Virus record (IMG/VR): IMGVR_UViG_3300030101_003117
Coordinates: 1 to 33,514 of that record
Length of the DNA stretch: 33,514 nucleotides
Strand: one strand, 5' to 3'
DNA from: a virus
Below the pieces are notes generated by a model. The model had not been told where the DNA came from and did no database searches. It worked only from the letters and a program-made list of their open reading frames with translations. The position numbers and the translations under genes are program-made. The first letter of the stretch is position 1. Each line of letters starts with the position of its first letter. Shown here one piece after another: positions 1-7,931 of this stretch.

Positions 1-2043
1 GCTAGAGGAAAAATTGATCGCATCGTAAGAGATGGATCAATAGATGTACCAGATAGTTCCTTTACTATTACTGGCACAGCAGATGATCCGGCAGCACTAA
101 TAACTTTGTATAGGAATGGTGAAGCTACTGATCGAAAGGTTGGTCATAAGTTTTCAACTTTAACTAAGATTGCAGCTATTAGAACAATAGATTCTGATGA
201 CAAGCTGGAAAGAAAAGAAGTTACAGATTTTAAAAATGTTAAAGCTAGAACATTTGAGTTTCCTTTTTCTTCAGAGTTTCCGGTCAAGCGTTATTTCGGT
301 AACGAAATATTAAGTCATGAAGAAGGAGCAGCAGATTTATCAAGATTAAATGATGGAGGCATAGTTCTGTTTAATCACGATATGAATAAACCCATTGGGG
401 TAGTCGAGTCAGCTAGGATTGACTCACAAACCAAACGCGGTTATGCAAAAATTCGTTTTTCAAGAAATAAGCTTGCGACTGAAGTTTTACAAGATGTTTC
501 TGATAATGTGATTAGAGGTGTATCTTTTGGTTATTCAATAAATGATATTGATGAAACTGAAGATGGCATGCTTGCTCGAAGTTGGAGTGTACACGAATTA
601 TCGGTTGTAACCGTTCCGGCTGATCCCACGATTGGCTTTGGAAGAAGTTTAATTGCACCCTCTCAAGGTAATAGTATTAATATGGAAGATAAGTCACCTA
701 ATCAGGAGATTAATTCTGCGGATGATTCCGCATCACCCTCTGTTCGCACTATGGAAGAACCAATCAAAGAAACTAAGGTTGAAGCGGAGAAATCCGTTGA
801 AATCGATATCAAAGCCGAAGTTCAACGTGCTATTGATGAAAATAATGCTCGTACAGCATCTATAACTTCACTTTGTCGTGAGTTTGGTGAGTATGGAGCA
901 GAAGATATTGCTGAAACTCTTATAAAAGGCAACAAAACTGTTGTTGAAGCAAGAGCAGCAATTCTTGATCTTGTTAAAAACAAGGCAGAAGTAAACAACA
1001 CCCCTATTCGTTCTACAGACATGACATCTAATGAAGTCGGCTTAGAAAAGAAAGAAGTTAAAAGATTTTCTTTCTTAAGAGCATTAAATGCATTAGCTAA
1101 TCCTAATGACAGATCAGCACAGGAAGCTGCTGCATTTGAAAGAGAAGTTTCCGATGAGGCATCAAAGCGTTACGACAAGCCTGCAAATGGCATTTTAGTT
1201 CCTAACGAAGTTCTTCAAAGAGATCTAAACGTAGGTACAGCAACTGCTGGTGGTAACTTAGTTCCGACTGAATTATTGTCTGGTTCTTTTATAGATATTT
1301 TGCGTAAAAGAATGGCTGTGATGGCTGCGAATCCTACCATGCTTACCGGGCTTTCTGGTAATATTGCAATCCCCAGAATGACTCAGAGCGCTACTGGATT
1401 TTTTGTAGGAGAAGGCGGTGAGCCAACCGAGAGCCAACAGGCGTTCGACCAGGTAAATATGACTCCAAAAACGGTTGGAGGAGTGGTTGAATTCACCAGA
1501 AGATTATTGCTTCAGTCATCTATAGATGTCGAATCAATGATTAGAGATGATATAGCCAGAGTAATTGCTACAAAGCTAGATAACGCAGCGATTTACGGTA
1601 CTGGTTCTTCAAACCAACCATTAGGTATAAAAGATACAACAGGTGTAGGAACACAGACAATTACTACATTTGGTACTTTTGCTGAGTACATCGGCATGGA
1701 AACAGATGTAGCCGCAGCAAATGCAGATGTAGCAAATATGTTCTACATCATTAATGCTTCTGCAAGAGGTGCGTTAAAGAGTACAGAAGTTGCATCAAAT
1801 ACAGGTAAGTTTGTTTTCGAGAACAATGAAATTAATGGCTATCCAGTTATTGTTTCTAACCAACTTGTTAACAACGATGCTTTGTTTGGTGACTTCAGTC
1901 AGTTCTGTATAGGTATGTGGAGCGGATTAGATCTAACAGTAGACACAATCACTAAGGCTGGTTCTGGTACTGTGAAGATTGTTGCGTTGCAAGATGTTGA
2001 CTTCGCTATCAAGCAACCAACTGCTTTCTGCTTCGGCACATAA
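1..2043 (+). CDS. Fused prohead protease and HK97-type major capsid protein (5' end outside window)
   Basis: The frame is open from base 1, so the gene starts upstream; the TTG at 106 need not be the start. Numbering from that TTG, residues ~45-180 look like an HK97-family (S78) prohead protease. The likely catalytic His is H91 (LFNHD) and the Ser is S140 (RGVSFGY), followed by the family signature HELSVVTVPADP. Residues ~190-320 are charged and probably helical, like a delta/scaffold domain. Residues ~320-645 are an HK97-fold major capsid protein (GGNLVPTELLSG, IAIPRM, GEGGEPTES, IYGTGSSNQPLGI). The protease would mature the shell by removing the delta region. Protease-capsid fusion is known in some phages. 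An internal ATG at 682 with upstream AAGG may also make capsid precursor alone. The assignment is firm; the true start and cleavage site are not visible. Confidence 0.93.
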   Translation, partial: ARGKIDRIVRDGSIDVPDSSFTITGTADDPAALITLYRNGEATDRKVGHKFSTLTKIAAIRTIDSDDKLERKEVTDFKNVKARTFEFPFSSEFPVKRYFGNEILSHEEGAADLSRLNDGGIVLFNHDMNKPIGVVESARIDSQTKRGYAKIRFSRNKLATEVLQDVSDNVIRGVSFGYSINDIDETEDGMLARSWSVHELSVVTVPADPTIGFGRSLIAPSQGNSINMEDKSPNQEINSADDSASPSVRTMEEPIKETKVEAEKSVEIDIKAEVQRAIDENNARTASITSLCREFGEYGAEDIAETLIKGNKTVVEARAAILDLVKNKAEVNNTPIRSTDMTSNEVGLEKKEVKRFSFLRALNALANPNDRSAQEAAAFEREVSDEASKRYDKPANGILVPNEVLQRDLNVGTATAGGNLVPTELLSGSFIDILRKRMAVMAANPTMLTGLSGNIAIPRMTQSATGFFVGEGGEPTESQQAFDQVNMTPKTVGGVVEFTRRLLLQSSIDVESMIRDDIARVIATKLDNAAIYGTGSSNQPLGIKDTTGVGTQTITTFGTFAEYIGMETDVAAANADVANMFYIINASARGALKSTEVASNTGKFVFENNEINGYPVIVSNQLVNNDALFGDFSQFCIGMWSGLDLTVDTITKAGSGTVKIVALQDVDFAIKQPTAFCFGT
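665..684 (+). promoter_or_regulatory. Possible internal ribosome start for capsid precursor
   Basis: AAGG at about 665-668 precedes an in-frame ATG at 682, exactly at the end of the protease domain. Starting here would give a ~453-residue scaffold-plus-capsid protein without protease, helping stoichiometry. The SD-ATG spacing is long (about 13 nt), so this is tentative. Confidence 0.3.
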
Positions 2044-2044
2044 T

Positions 2045-2248
2045 ATGAAAGTTGAATTAATAAGATCAACAATGATTGCTGGCACTCCTACGAGTGTCGG
2101 CACTTCTATTGAAGTAGAGGAAAATGTTGCTCGTATGCTAATTCTTAGTGGCAAGGCTATCGAATATGTAGAGAAGCCAAAGCCAAAAGCAAAGAAAAAA
2201 CCTATCCCTAAAAAAGAGGAAACTCAAAGTGGCAATCAATCAACTTAA
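2045..2248 (+). CDS. Small lysine-rich head-region protein
   Basis: A 67-residue protein starting at the ATG one base after the capsid stop (TAATATG). It has a short ordered-looking N-terminus (MKVELIRSTMIAGTP, then EVEENVARMLILSGKA) and a strongly basic Lys/Pro tail (KPKPKAKKKPIPKK). Small proteins of this kind often follow capsid genes; the first half resembles small phage proteins in which a conserved alpha-helix ends in a leucine/alanine-rich stretch, but I cannot assign a function. Its last 20 bases overlap the next gene, so the two are probably translationally coupled. The longer version starting upstream inside the capsid gene is unlikely. Confidence 0.7.
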   Translation: MKVELIRSTMIAGTPTSVGTSIEVEENVARMLILSGKAIEYVEKPKPKAKKKPIPKKEETQSGNQST

Positions 2249-2612
2249 CTTAGAAAAACTAGATATTACAGCAGCAGTAGCTTCTGCTTCTGTTACTGCT
2301 ACAGCCACATCAAGTGCTATTGATTTAAAAGAATTTGATGGAGATGTATTACTAGTTTTAAACTGTGCAGCGGGTACAGGCTCATCACCAACTTTAGACA
2401 TCAAAGTTCAAGACTCAGATGAAACAGGTGGTACTTATGGAGACTTGTCTGGTGCAACTTTTACACAAGTTACAACATCAGCTTCAGTTCAAACACTCGA
2501 AGTTAATAAAGACGAGTGCAAGAGATTCATAAAGATTGTACAAACAGTAGGTGGTTCATCACCTGTTTTTGTATATGGAATCTCCCTTGTCGGTGCTAAA
2601 AAATACGGTTAA
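2229..2612 (+). CDS. Putative head decoration/structural protein
   Basis: A 127-residue protein starting at GTG, overlapping the end of the preceding gene by 20 bases. It is rich in Ala, Thr, Ser and Val with alternating hydrophobic residues, suggesting an all-beta virion protein. The segment DIKVQDSDETGGTYGDLSGA followed by a Lys-rich KRFIKIVQTVGG turn resembles small structural proteins found next to capsid genes in many siphoviruses. Position between capsid and head-tail joining genes, directly before a strong terminator, fits a protein needed in many copies, such as a capsid decoration protein. Family assignment is by context and composition, not by a recognised catalytic or binding motif. 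Confidence 0.6.
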   Translation: MAINQLNLEKLDITAAVASASVTATATSSAIDLKEFDGDVLLVLNCAAGTGSSPTLDIKVQDSDETGGTYGDLSGATFTQVTTSASVQTLEVNKDECKRFIKIVQTVGGSSPVFVYGISLVGAKKYG

Positions 2613-2618
2613 AAATAT

Positions 2619-2640
2619 AGCCCCTCTATGGGGCTTTTTC
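2619..2640 (+). terminator. Rho-independent terminator after capsid genes
   Basis: Perfect 6-bp stem AGCCCC/GGGGCT with a 5-nt loop (TCTAT) followed by TTTTTC, seven bases after the preceding stop. It probably limits readthrough from the abundant capsid transcript into the tail genes. Its GGGG arm is also the nearest SD-like sequence to the next start at 2643. Confidence 0.85.
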
Positions 2641-2642
2641 TT

Positions 2643-2921
2643 ATGACTTTTATTGAAAGTACAAATTTATTTTTTGAGCATTTTGGACAAGATGTCTCAT
2701 ATAAAGGTGTGATTTATAAAGGTATTTTAGAGCAACCAGATGAAGTTATTGCTGATGGAATTGTACTAACTACTGATTTTGAATTAACTTCTAAACAAAG
2801 TGATCTAGGCTCTGTATTATTTGATGAAGAATTAGAAATAGATAAGAATAAATATAAAGTTAGAAGTGTTAGAAAAATAGATGATGGTATTTTTTGTAAA
2901 ATTTCGTTAAGTAAGGTTTAG
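2643..2921 (+). CDS. Head-tail joining / head completion protein (gpFII-like)
   Basis: A 92-residue protein. The ATG at 2643 is preferred over an in-frame ATG at 2628, which lies inside the terminator hairpin. The layout matches lambda FII-like head-tail adaptors: an N-terminal helix (FFEHFGQDV), a beta strand with VIYKGILEQPDE, a central stretch ending in DELEIDKNKYKVRSVRKIDDGIFCKISL. Such proteins form a ring at the capsid vertex that accepts the finished tail. The following gene starts two bases after the stop. The assignment rests on pattern and position between the capsid and tail terminator genes. Confidence 0.65.
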   Translation: MTFIESTNLFFEHFGQDVSYKGVIYKGILEQPDEVIADGIVLTTDFELTSKQSDLGSVLFDEELEIDKNKYKVRSVRKIDDGIFCKISLSKV

Positions 2922-2922
2922 C

Positions 2923-3351
2923 ATGGCTACTAAAAGAGAACAAATATTAACTGCTATTAAAACAAAGTTAACAGGAACTACAGGTGTCGGTACTCGAATA
3001 TATAGATCTAGACCAGAAGCTTTTAGCAGATCTGAGACTCCAGCAATAATTATTGAGCCAATGAGTGATACTCCACAAGATACAAATAGTTTTAATAATC
3101 GTATTAGATGGGAATTTAGATTTCGTGTAAGCGTAATTGTTAGAGGAGCTATTCCAGATAACGTAGCAGACGCTTCAGTAGAAAGTTTACATGCAAAGAT
3201 TACAGATGATCCGACATTAAATGGATTAACAATAGATATACGTCCATCAACTACTTCTTTTGAAATATTAGAAGCTGATCAACCTGCTGGTGTAACATCA
3301 TGCGAGTTTGAAGCAGAATATCAAACTCTTTATAACACCTTAAGTACATAA
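2923..3351 (+). CDS. Tail terminator protein (gpU-like)
   Basis: A 142-residue protein with the usual length and pattern of siphovirus tail terminators. The N-terminal helix (REQILTAIKTKL) is followed by RIYRSRPEAFSRSETPAIII, a strand-loop in which the ETPAI motif is typical, and then several beta strands ending in SCEFEAEYQTLYNTL. These proteins form a hexameric ring capping the tail tube and joining it to the head. Its place between the joining protein and the tail tube gene supports the call. A 96-base AT-rich gap without a gene follows. Confidence 0.72.
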   Translation: MATKREQILTAIKTKLTGTTGVGTRIYRSRPEAFSRSETPAIIIEPMSDTPQDTNSFNNRIRWEFRFRVSVIVRGAIPDNVADASVESLHAKITDDPTLNGLTIDIRPSTTSFEILEADQPAGVTSCEFEAEYQTLYNTLST

Positions 3352-3447
3352 TCAAGAATTTATAAAAGGCTAACAACCCTTATTGTTTATGATAAGAATT
3401 GAAGGTCAACTTAACATTAATTTTTAAAATTATTTGAGGTAAAACTT

Positions 3448-4470
3448 ATGCCATTGTTATTAAAAAAGAGAGTAATTCTCATTGAGCTTGAACAAGATAG
3501 TTCTAATCCTCCAGTACTTCAATATGGAATAGAGGCAACTATTGCCGGTGCTGATGCTGTTTTAGTCTCTGATTTAGCAATTGTCCCACAATCAAGTGAC
3601 GTTGTAAGTAGAGATCTTATTAGGCCATATTTAGGAGCTTCTGAGCAACTTCTTGCAAATACAAAAGTTGAATGTACTTTTTCTGTAGAATTAGCAGGGA
3701 GTGGAACACCTGGCACTGCTCCCCGATATGGAAAAGCTTTGCAGGCATGTGGTCTTGCTCAAGCAATTACAGACGAAGACAATTACGCTGGCGCTCCATC
3801 TGGTAATGATACAGTTACATACACACCTCTTTCCGCAAATTTTCCATCAGTAACTATTCATTACAATATTGATGGTGTAAGGCACAGAGTAAAAGGCGCA
3901 AGAGGAACTGTAGAGTTAGCTGCGGAGGTTGGACAAATCCCAAAACTAAATTTTTCTATGATTGGGATATATATTGCCCCAGAAAAATTCACTTTACCGG
4001 CAGTAACTTATGGTGATCAAGATGAGCCTTTAATTTTTAAAAATGGTAATACAACAGCTTTTGAGTTATTAAGCTTTGCTGGTGCATTACAATCTATTAA
4101 TTTTGATTTAGGCAATGAATTGGTTTATCAGGAACTTGTTGGAGGTACACAACAGGTGCTGTTAATTGACAGGCAGTCTACAGGTACAGTTTCCATAGAA
4201 GCTCCTAAACCAGGGCCAGCAACAGATCAAAATAATGCTCCAACTGGAGATAAAGATTATTTTGCATTAGCATTAGTTGATAATACTCTAGGTAATCTAA
4301 AATTTACGCATGGTAAGACTGCTGGTAATAGAGTACAGTTCCTTTCTTCTAGAGTTGATATTGGGGATGTTAATTACGGTGATATAGACGGTATTGCAAG
4401 TTTAGAAATTCCATATACATGTATACCAAGTACTAGTGGTTCTGATGAATTTAGCTTGATTTATACTTAA
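3448..4470 (+). CDS. Major tail tube protein
   Basis: A 340-residue, beta-rich protein with a clear ribosome site (GAGG at 3436) before its ATG. Features such as the early VSRDLIRPYLGASEQLLANTKVE stretch, the central VTIHYNIDGVRHRVKGARGTVEL and the C-terminal SLEIPYTCIPS fit tail tube proteins of the larger, cyanophage/proteobacterial-phage type. Many copies stack to form the hollow tail tube through which DNA passes. It is followed by the tail chaperones and tape measure, the standard order. No Ig-like add-on domain is obvious. Confidence 0.8.
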   Translation: MPLLLKKRVILIELEQDSSNPPVLQYGIEATIAGADAVLVSDLAIVPQSSDVVSRDLIRPYLGASEQLLANTKVECTFSVELAGSGTPGTAPRYGKALQACGLAQAITDEDNYAGAPSGNDTVTYTPLSANFPSVTIHYNIDGVRHRVKGARGTVELAAEVGQIPKLNFSMIGIYIAPEKFTLPAVTYGDQDEPLIFKNGNTTAFELLSFAGALQSINFDLGNELVYQELVGGTQQVLLIDRQSTGTVSIEAPKPGPATDQNNAPTGDKDYFALALVDNTLGNLKFTHGKTAGNRVQFLSSRVDIGDVNYGDIDGIASLEIPYTCIPSTSGSDEFSLIYT

Positions 4471-4521
4471 CAAATGCTAAATAAGGGCTAAAGTGTAGAA
4501 GTATATTTATTTTTACACTTT

Positions 4522-4857
4522 ATGCCTTTTGTAAGAAAAAAGAACAAAACCTTTAAATGGCCTGTTATTGTTCGTGAACCTAGTGAAAATGATGCTGGAG
4601 TTTTTGAGGAAAGTGAATTTATCGCTATTTTTAAACGATTAAAAGTAAGCGAGTATCAAAAAGCTGCCGATAACAAAACAGAGTTTGAATTATTGAAAAT
4701 GATGTTAGTTGGATGGGAAAATATGAAAGAAGAAGATGGAAAAGATATTCCATTTAATAACCAAAATTTAAAAGATATGATGGAAGATTCCTATTGGTTA
4801 AAAGCAGTTTCTGCATCTTATACAGAATCATTGATAGAAGATAAAGTAAAAAACTAG
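4522..4857 (+). CDS. Tail assembly chaperone (gpG-like)
   Basis: A 111-residue protein between the tail tube and tape measure genes, the position of lambda G. Its content fits the family: a beta-rich N-terminal half (FKWPVIVREPSENDAG) and a helical C-terminal half with LLKMMLVGWENMKEED and a small acidic helix. Such chaperones coat the tape measure protein and recruit tube subunits during tail assembly; they are absent from the finished virion. The last sense codons form a canonical slippery sequence, and the stop codon is at once followed by an open -1 frame, which makes the GT product described separately. Confidence 0.85.
   Translation: MPFVRKKNKTFKWPVIVREPSENDAGVFEESEFIAIFKRLKVSEYQKAADNKTEFELLKMMLVGWENMKEEDGKDIPFNNQNLKDMMEDSYWLKAVSASYTESLIEDKVKN
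4848..4854 (+). promoter_or_regulatory. Programmed -1 ribosomal frameshift site A AAA AAC
   Basis: The last two codons of the G-type gene, AAA AAC, preceded by A, form the classic heptamer A AAA AAC immediately before the TAG stop. Slipping back one base lets the ribosome read CTA GAG GAG and continue for 113 codons to 5195. An AGAGGAGG Shine-Dalgarno-like string lies just downstream (4856-4863) rather than upstream. Confidence 0.88.
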
Positions 4858-5195
4858 AGGAGGCAGTTCTGTATTGGTTAGGATCAGGTACGAAAATTAT
4901 AGATCAAACCCAAGAAGATGCGAAGGCATTTGGAATAGAACTGCCAAAACCTGTTAAAAAAGAAGAGAGTTTTGAGGTAAACGATGATAATTGGGATGCA
5001 TTAATGATTTTTTGTAATATGCAGACTCAATGGAATACTTCTTTGGGGGGTTTCATTGGATTAAAATATGAAGTATTGCTAATGCAGGGAGGTATGTTTG
5101 ACCTTTACAATATTGAAGAAAGGTCTAAAATCTTAGAAGAGATTCAAATCATGGAAGCAACAGCCTTGAAAGAATTAAATAAGGAAAATAAATAA
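4854..5195 (+). CDS. T extension of tail assembly chaperone, made as G-T fusion by -1 frameshift
   Basis: This frame is open for 113 codons directly from the slippery site, in the -1 frame relative to the upstream gene, with no good start of its own near its beginning. Joined to the upstream 111 residues it gives a ~224-residue GT-type protein. The segment has a Lys/Glu-rich linker (PKPVKKEESFEVND) and a compact helical part with W-D-A-L-M-I-F, WNTSLGGFIGLKYE and a Glu/Lys-rich end, as in other T domains that bind tube subunits. An independent start at the ATG 5004 would remove half of it and is less likely. Confidence 0.82.
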   Translation, partial: LEEAVLYWLGSGTKIIDQTQEDAKAFGIELPKPVKKEESFEVNDDNWDALMIFCNMQTQWNTSLGGFIGLKYEVLLMQGGMFDLYNIEERSKILEEIQIMEATALKELNKENK

Positions 5196-5196
5196 A

Positions 5197-7341
5197 ATGG
5201 CTAATCCAACCCAAACAGTAACAGTTGTTGGAATAAAATTTCAAACTGGTGGTGAAGAAAAAGTTGCGAAAGCATTTAGAAGATTAGGCAGAGAAGCAGG
5301 TGGGTTGAAAAGAGATTTTTCTGCACTTACTACTAAAGAATTAGCAAATGTAAGAAGTCAGCTTTTAGGTGTTAGTTCGGCAACGGTTAATAGTATAAAT
5401 AGCATGCAGGCTCAAAGAAATGCCTTGAATGGATTGCGTAATATGGCTGATGTAACAAGTTTAGAATTTAAGCAACTTACTGCTGATATAGCTGCATTAG
5501 ATGCCAGAATGAAAACAGCAGGCGCTAGTGCTACAGGGTTTAAAGGTAGATTAAAAGGATTTGCTAAAGGTGCTGGAGCGATTGCTGCTGGTGGAATTTT
5601 TGGAGGGCCGGAAGGTGCGATAGGTGGTGCTATTGGCCTTAAAGTAGGTGGCCCTGCTGGTGCTGCTGTTGGTGCTGCTATCGGCGCACAAGTTGGCATG
5701 GTTAGAAAGTCACTTGGTGAAATTACTGCATTCTCTGCTCAACTTGCGTTACAAAGAAAAGCTTTAAAGCTTGTTATTGGAGATATTGATAAATATAATA
5801 AATCTCAAGAATTTCTGGCACAAACCTCTAGGAAATTAGCAATACCACAAGATGTTATTACAAGGCAATTTACATCATTAACAGCTTCTGTTGTTGGTGC
5901 TGGTAAATCGGTATCTGATGCAGAAGAAGTATTCAAAGCAATTGCTGCTGGTATTAGAGGAACTGGTGGATCATTAGAAGACATGAAAGCAGCCATGAGA
6001 GCAACTGCCCAGGTGTTCTCAAAAGGTAAAGTGTCAGCCGAAGAATTGAGACAACAGCTTGGCGAGAGACTACCCGGTGCTTTTACTTTATTTGCTGATT
6101 CCATGGGCAAAACACCAGCAGAATTAGATAAAGCGTTGGAGCAGGGAAAAGTAACTCTTGATGACTTTATGAAGTTCTCACAAACATTATTTAAAACATA
6201 TGGTAAGAATGCTGAAATTCTTGCTCAAGGCCCAGAAGCCGCTGGAGATAGATTAAGGACTGCTATGGCAGAGTTAAAAGATAATATTGGAAGTCTTTTA
6301 CAACCTATTGGTGCAGAGTTTCAGTCAGTTTTTTCAGATATTATAGAGATAATTAATGATACAATTAAATCTTTTAAAAAATTTATGGGTATAGGCTTAG
6401 AAAATGCAATAGAAAAAGCAAGAAAAGCTGTTGAAACCGCACAAAAAAATTTTGATAGAGTAAGTGAACTAGATGATAAGTCTGGAGGAAATAGAGTTAA
6501 AAACCGAAAAGGACAGGCATTAAATCAACTAAATATTGCACAGCAAAATCTTAATGCTTTATTAGAACAGCAAAATAGACTGCAAGATGAGAACAAAGAA
6601 AGTACAGATAAAACAAAAGAAAGCACAGAAAATTTAAAAAATACATCTGTCAATGCATTTGAGGCCATGAAACTTGGTGCACAGGAATATATGGACTCTA
6701 TAAAAGATATGAATAAGCAAATAAAAGATACTTTTGTAAAAGCATTTAAAGGAATGGAAGATGCTTTAGTTCAATTTGTATTAACAGGAAAATTAAATTT
6801 TAGAAAATTAGCTCAATCAATTCTTGCTGATTTAGCAAGGATGATAGTAAGACAACAAATGTTCAATGCATTAGCTGGATTTAAAAACTTTATAAATCCA
6901 TTTCTGCCTAAAGGCCCAGCAGATGATGTTGCAGATAAAATGAGCTTTGGTCGTTCTCCTCTTGACGCAGCTTTGCAAAGAGATGATTTTGAGCCATTAA
7001 AAAATGCAACTGGTAATGCATTCGGCGAAAATGGTATAGTTCCATACGCAAAAGGTGGTATTGTGAATAAACCTAAAATTTTTGGTTTTTCAAAGGGGGT
7101 CGGTCTTATGGGAGAAGCAGGCCCGGAAGCTATACTCCCGTTGCAGAGAGGTAGAGGTGGAAAGTTAGGTGTTATTTCTCAAGGAGGAGGAGTTGGTAAT
7201 ATAGTCGTTAATGTGGATGCAAGCGGTTCATCTGCGGAGGGAGATGAAGGACAGAGTCAAGAGTTTGGTGAATTATTAGGATCAGTTATTAGATCAACTA
7301 TTATTGAAGAGCAGAGACCTGGAGGTTTATTAAATAACTAA
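5197..7341 (+). CDS. Tail tape measure protein
   Basis: A 714-residue protein right after the chaperones. N-terminus: helical with RLGREAGGLKRDF. A very Gly/Ala-rich hydrophobic stretch lies at ~120-168. Residues ~175-390 are a typical tape-measure domain (SAEELRQQLGERLPGAF, then GKVTLDDFMKFSQTL). A Gln/Asn/Lys-rich coiled-coil region is at ~400-490. The C-terminus has lambda-H-like features: LAQSILADLARMIVRQQMF and AKGGIVNKP...MGEAGPEAILPL. It sets tail length and is thought to assist DNA entry. At roughly 0.15 nm per residue the tail would be near 105 nm, an inference from the known length rule. The next gene overlaps its stop by one base (TAATG). Confidence 0.93.
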   Translation: MANPTQTVTVVGIKFQTGGEEKVAKAFRRLGREAGGLKRDFSALTTKELANVRSQLLGVSSATVNSINSMQAQRNALNGLRNMADVTSLEFKQLTADIAALDARMKTAGASATGFKGRLKGFAKGAGAIAAGGIFGGPEGAIGGAIGLKVGGPAGAAVGAAIGAQVGMVRKSLGEITAFSAQLALQRKALKLVIGDIDKYNKSQEFLAQTSRKLAIPQDVITRQFTSLTASVVGAGKSVSDAEEVFKAIAAGIRGTGGSLEDMKAAMRATAQVFSKGKVSAEELRQQLGERLPGAFTLFADSMGKTPAELDKALEQGKVTLDDFMKFSQTLFKTYGKNAEILAQGPEAAGDRLRTAMAELKDNIGSLLQPIGAEFQSVFSDIIEIINDTIKSFKKFMGIGLENAIEKARKAVETAQKNFDRVSELDDKSGGNRVKNRKGQALNQLNIAQQNLNALLEQQNRLQDENKESTDKTKESTENLKNTSVNAFEAMKLGAQEYMDSIKDMNKQIKDTFVKAFKGMEDALVQFVLTGKLNFRKLAQSILADLARMIVRQQMFNALAGFKNFINPFLPKGPADDVADKMSFGRSPLDAALQRDDFEPLKNATGNAFGENGIVPYAKGGIVNKPKIFGFSKGVGLMGEAGPEAILPLQRGRGGKLGVISQGGGVGNIVVNVDASGSSAEGDEGQSQEFGELLGSVIRSTIIEEQRPGGLLNN

Positions 7342-7931
7342 TGGCAATTTTTCCTACAACAATTCAACCAAGTTTTACTTTTCAAAAGACAGAAAAGCCA
7401 AAAGTAAGAATTACAAAACTAGGGGATGGATTTGAACAGAGAGTTGTTTTTGGCTTGCCAACACAATTAGATGCAAATGTTTTTGATGTAAACTTTAAAC
7501 ATATAACACACCAAGAAGCCAGAACAATTGATGCGTTTTTAAAAACTCAAGCACTGCGTGGGGCAAGTTTTACATTTACACCAGAGACAGAATCTATATC
7601 AGCAAAGACTGTACAAATAACAGTTGCAAGTGGAACTACTGTTGGTGTTATAGCTTCTAATAATCATGGTATTGCTGAAAATGATTTTATAAATATAACT
7701 GCAAGTGATGATGTTTCTATCGTTCCAGTTGGTAATTATTTAGTGCAACAATATGATAATCAAAATCAATTTAGAATCAAAACTCTAGTTTCAGATACCT
7801 CCAGTCCATTTAATATTACATACTTACGATCAGGTGCGGGACAATATTGTTGCGAAGATTGGTCTTATACTTTAAATAATGCTAAAACAGCTACATTAAA
7901 AGCAAAATTCAGACAAGTATTTGAGCCATAA
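7341..7931 (+). CDS. Minor tail protein (lambda gpM-like) with inserted domain
   Basis: A 196-residue protein, longer than lambda M (~109). Residues 1-85 carry the family pattern, with the GDGFEQR motif at 28-34 and a helix ending FLKTQ. The family C-terminal part returns at ~168-196 (CEDWSYTLNNAKTATLKAKFRQVFEP). Between them, residues ~88-163 form an extra beta-rich domain (HGIAENDFINIT...GNYLVQQY...QFRIKTL) resembling the 'HGL..GD.V' domain common in phage virion proteins. It helps build the tail tip around the tape measure end. It overlaps both neighbours by one base (TAATG). Confidence 0.82.
   Translation: MAIFPTTIQPSFTFQKTEKPKVRITKLGDGFEQRVVFGLPTQLDANVFDVNFKHITHQEARTIDAFLKTQALRGASFTFTPETESISAKTVQITVASGTTVGVIASNNHGIAENDFINITASDDVSIVPVGNYLVQQYDNQNQFRIKTLVSDTSSPFNITYLRSGAGQYCCEDWSYTLNNAKTATLKAKFRQVFEP

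Noticed and set aside
3352-3447. Promoter before the tail tube gene
   Set aside because: AT-rich with several -10-like strings, but no -35 at proper distance; only the ribosome site is convincing.
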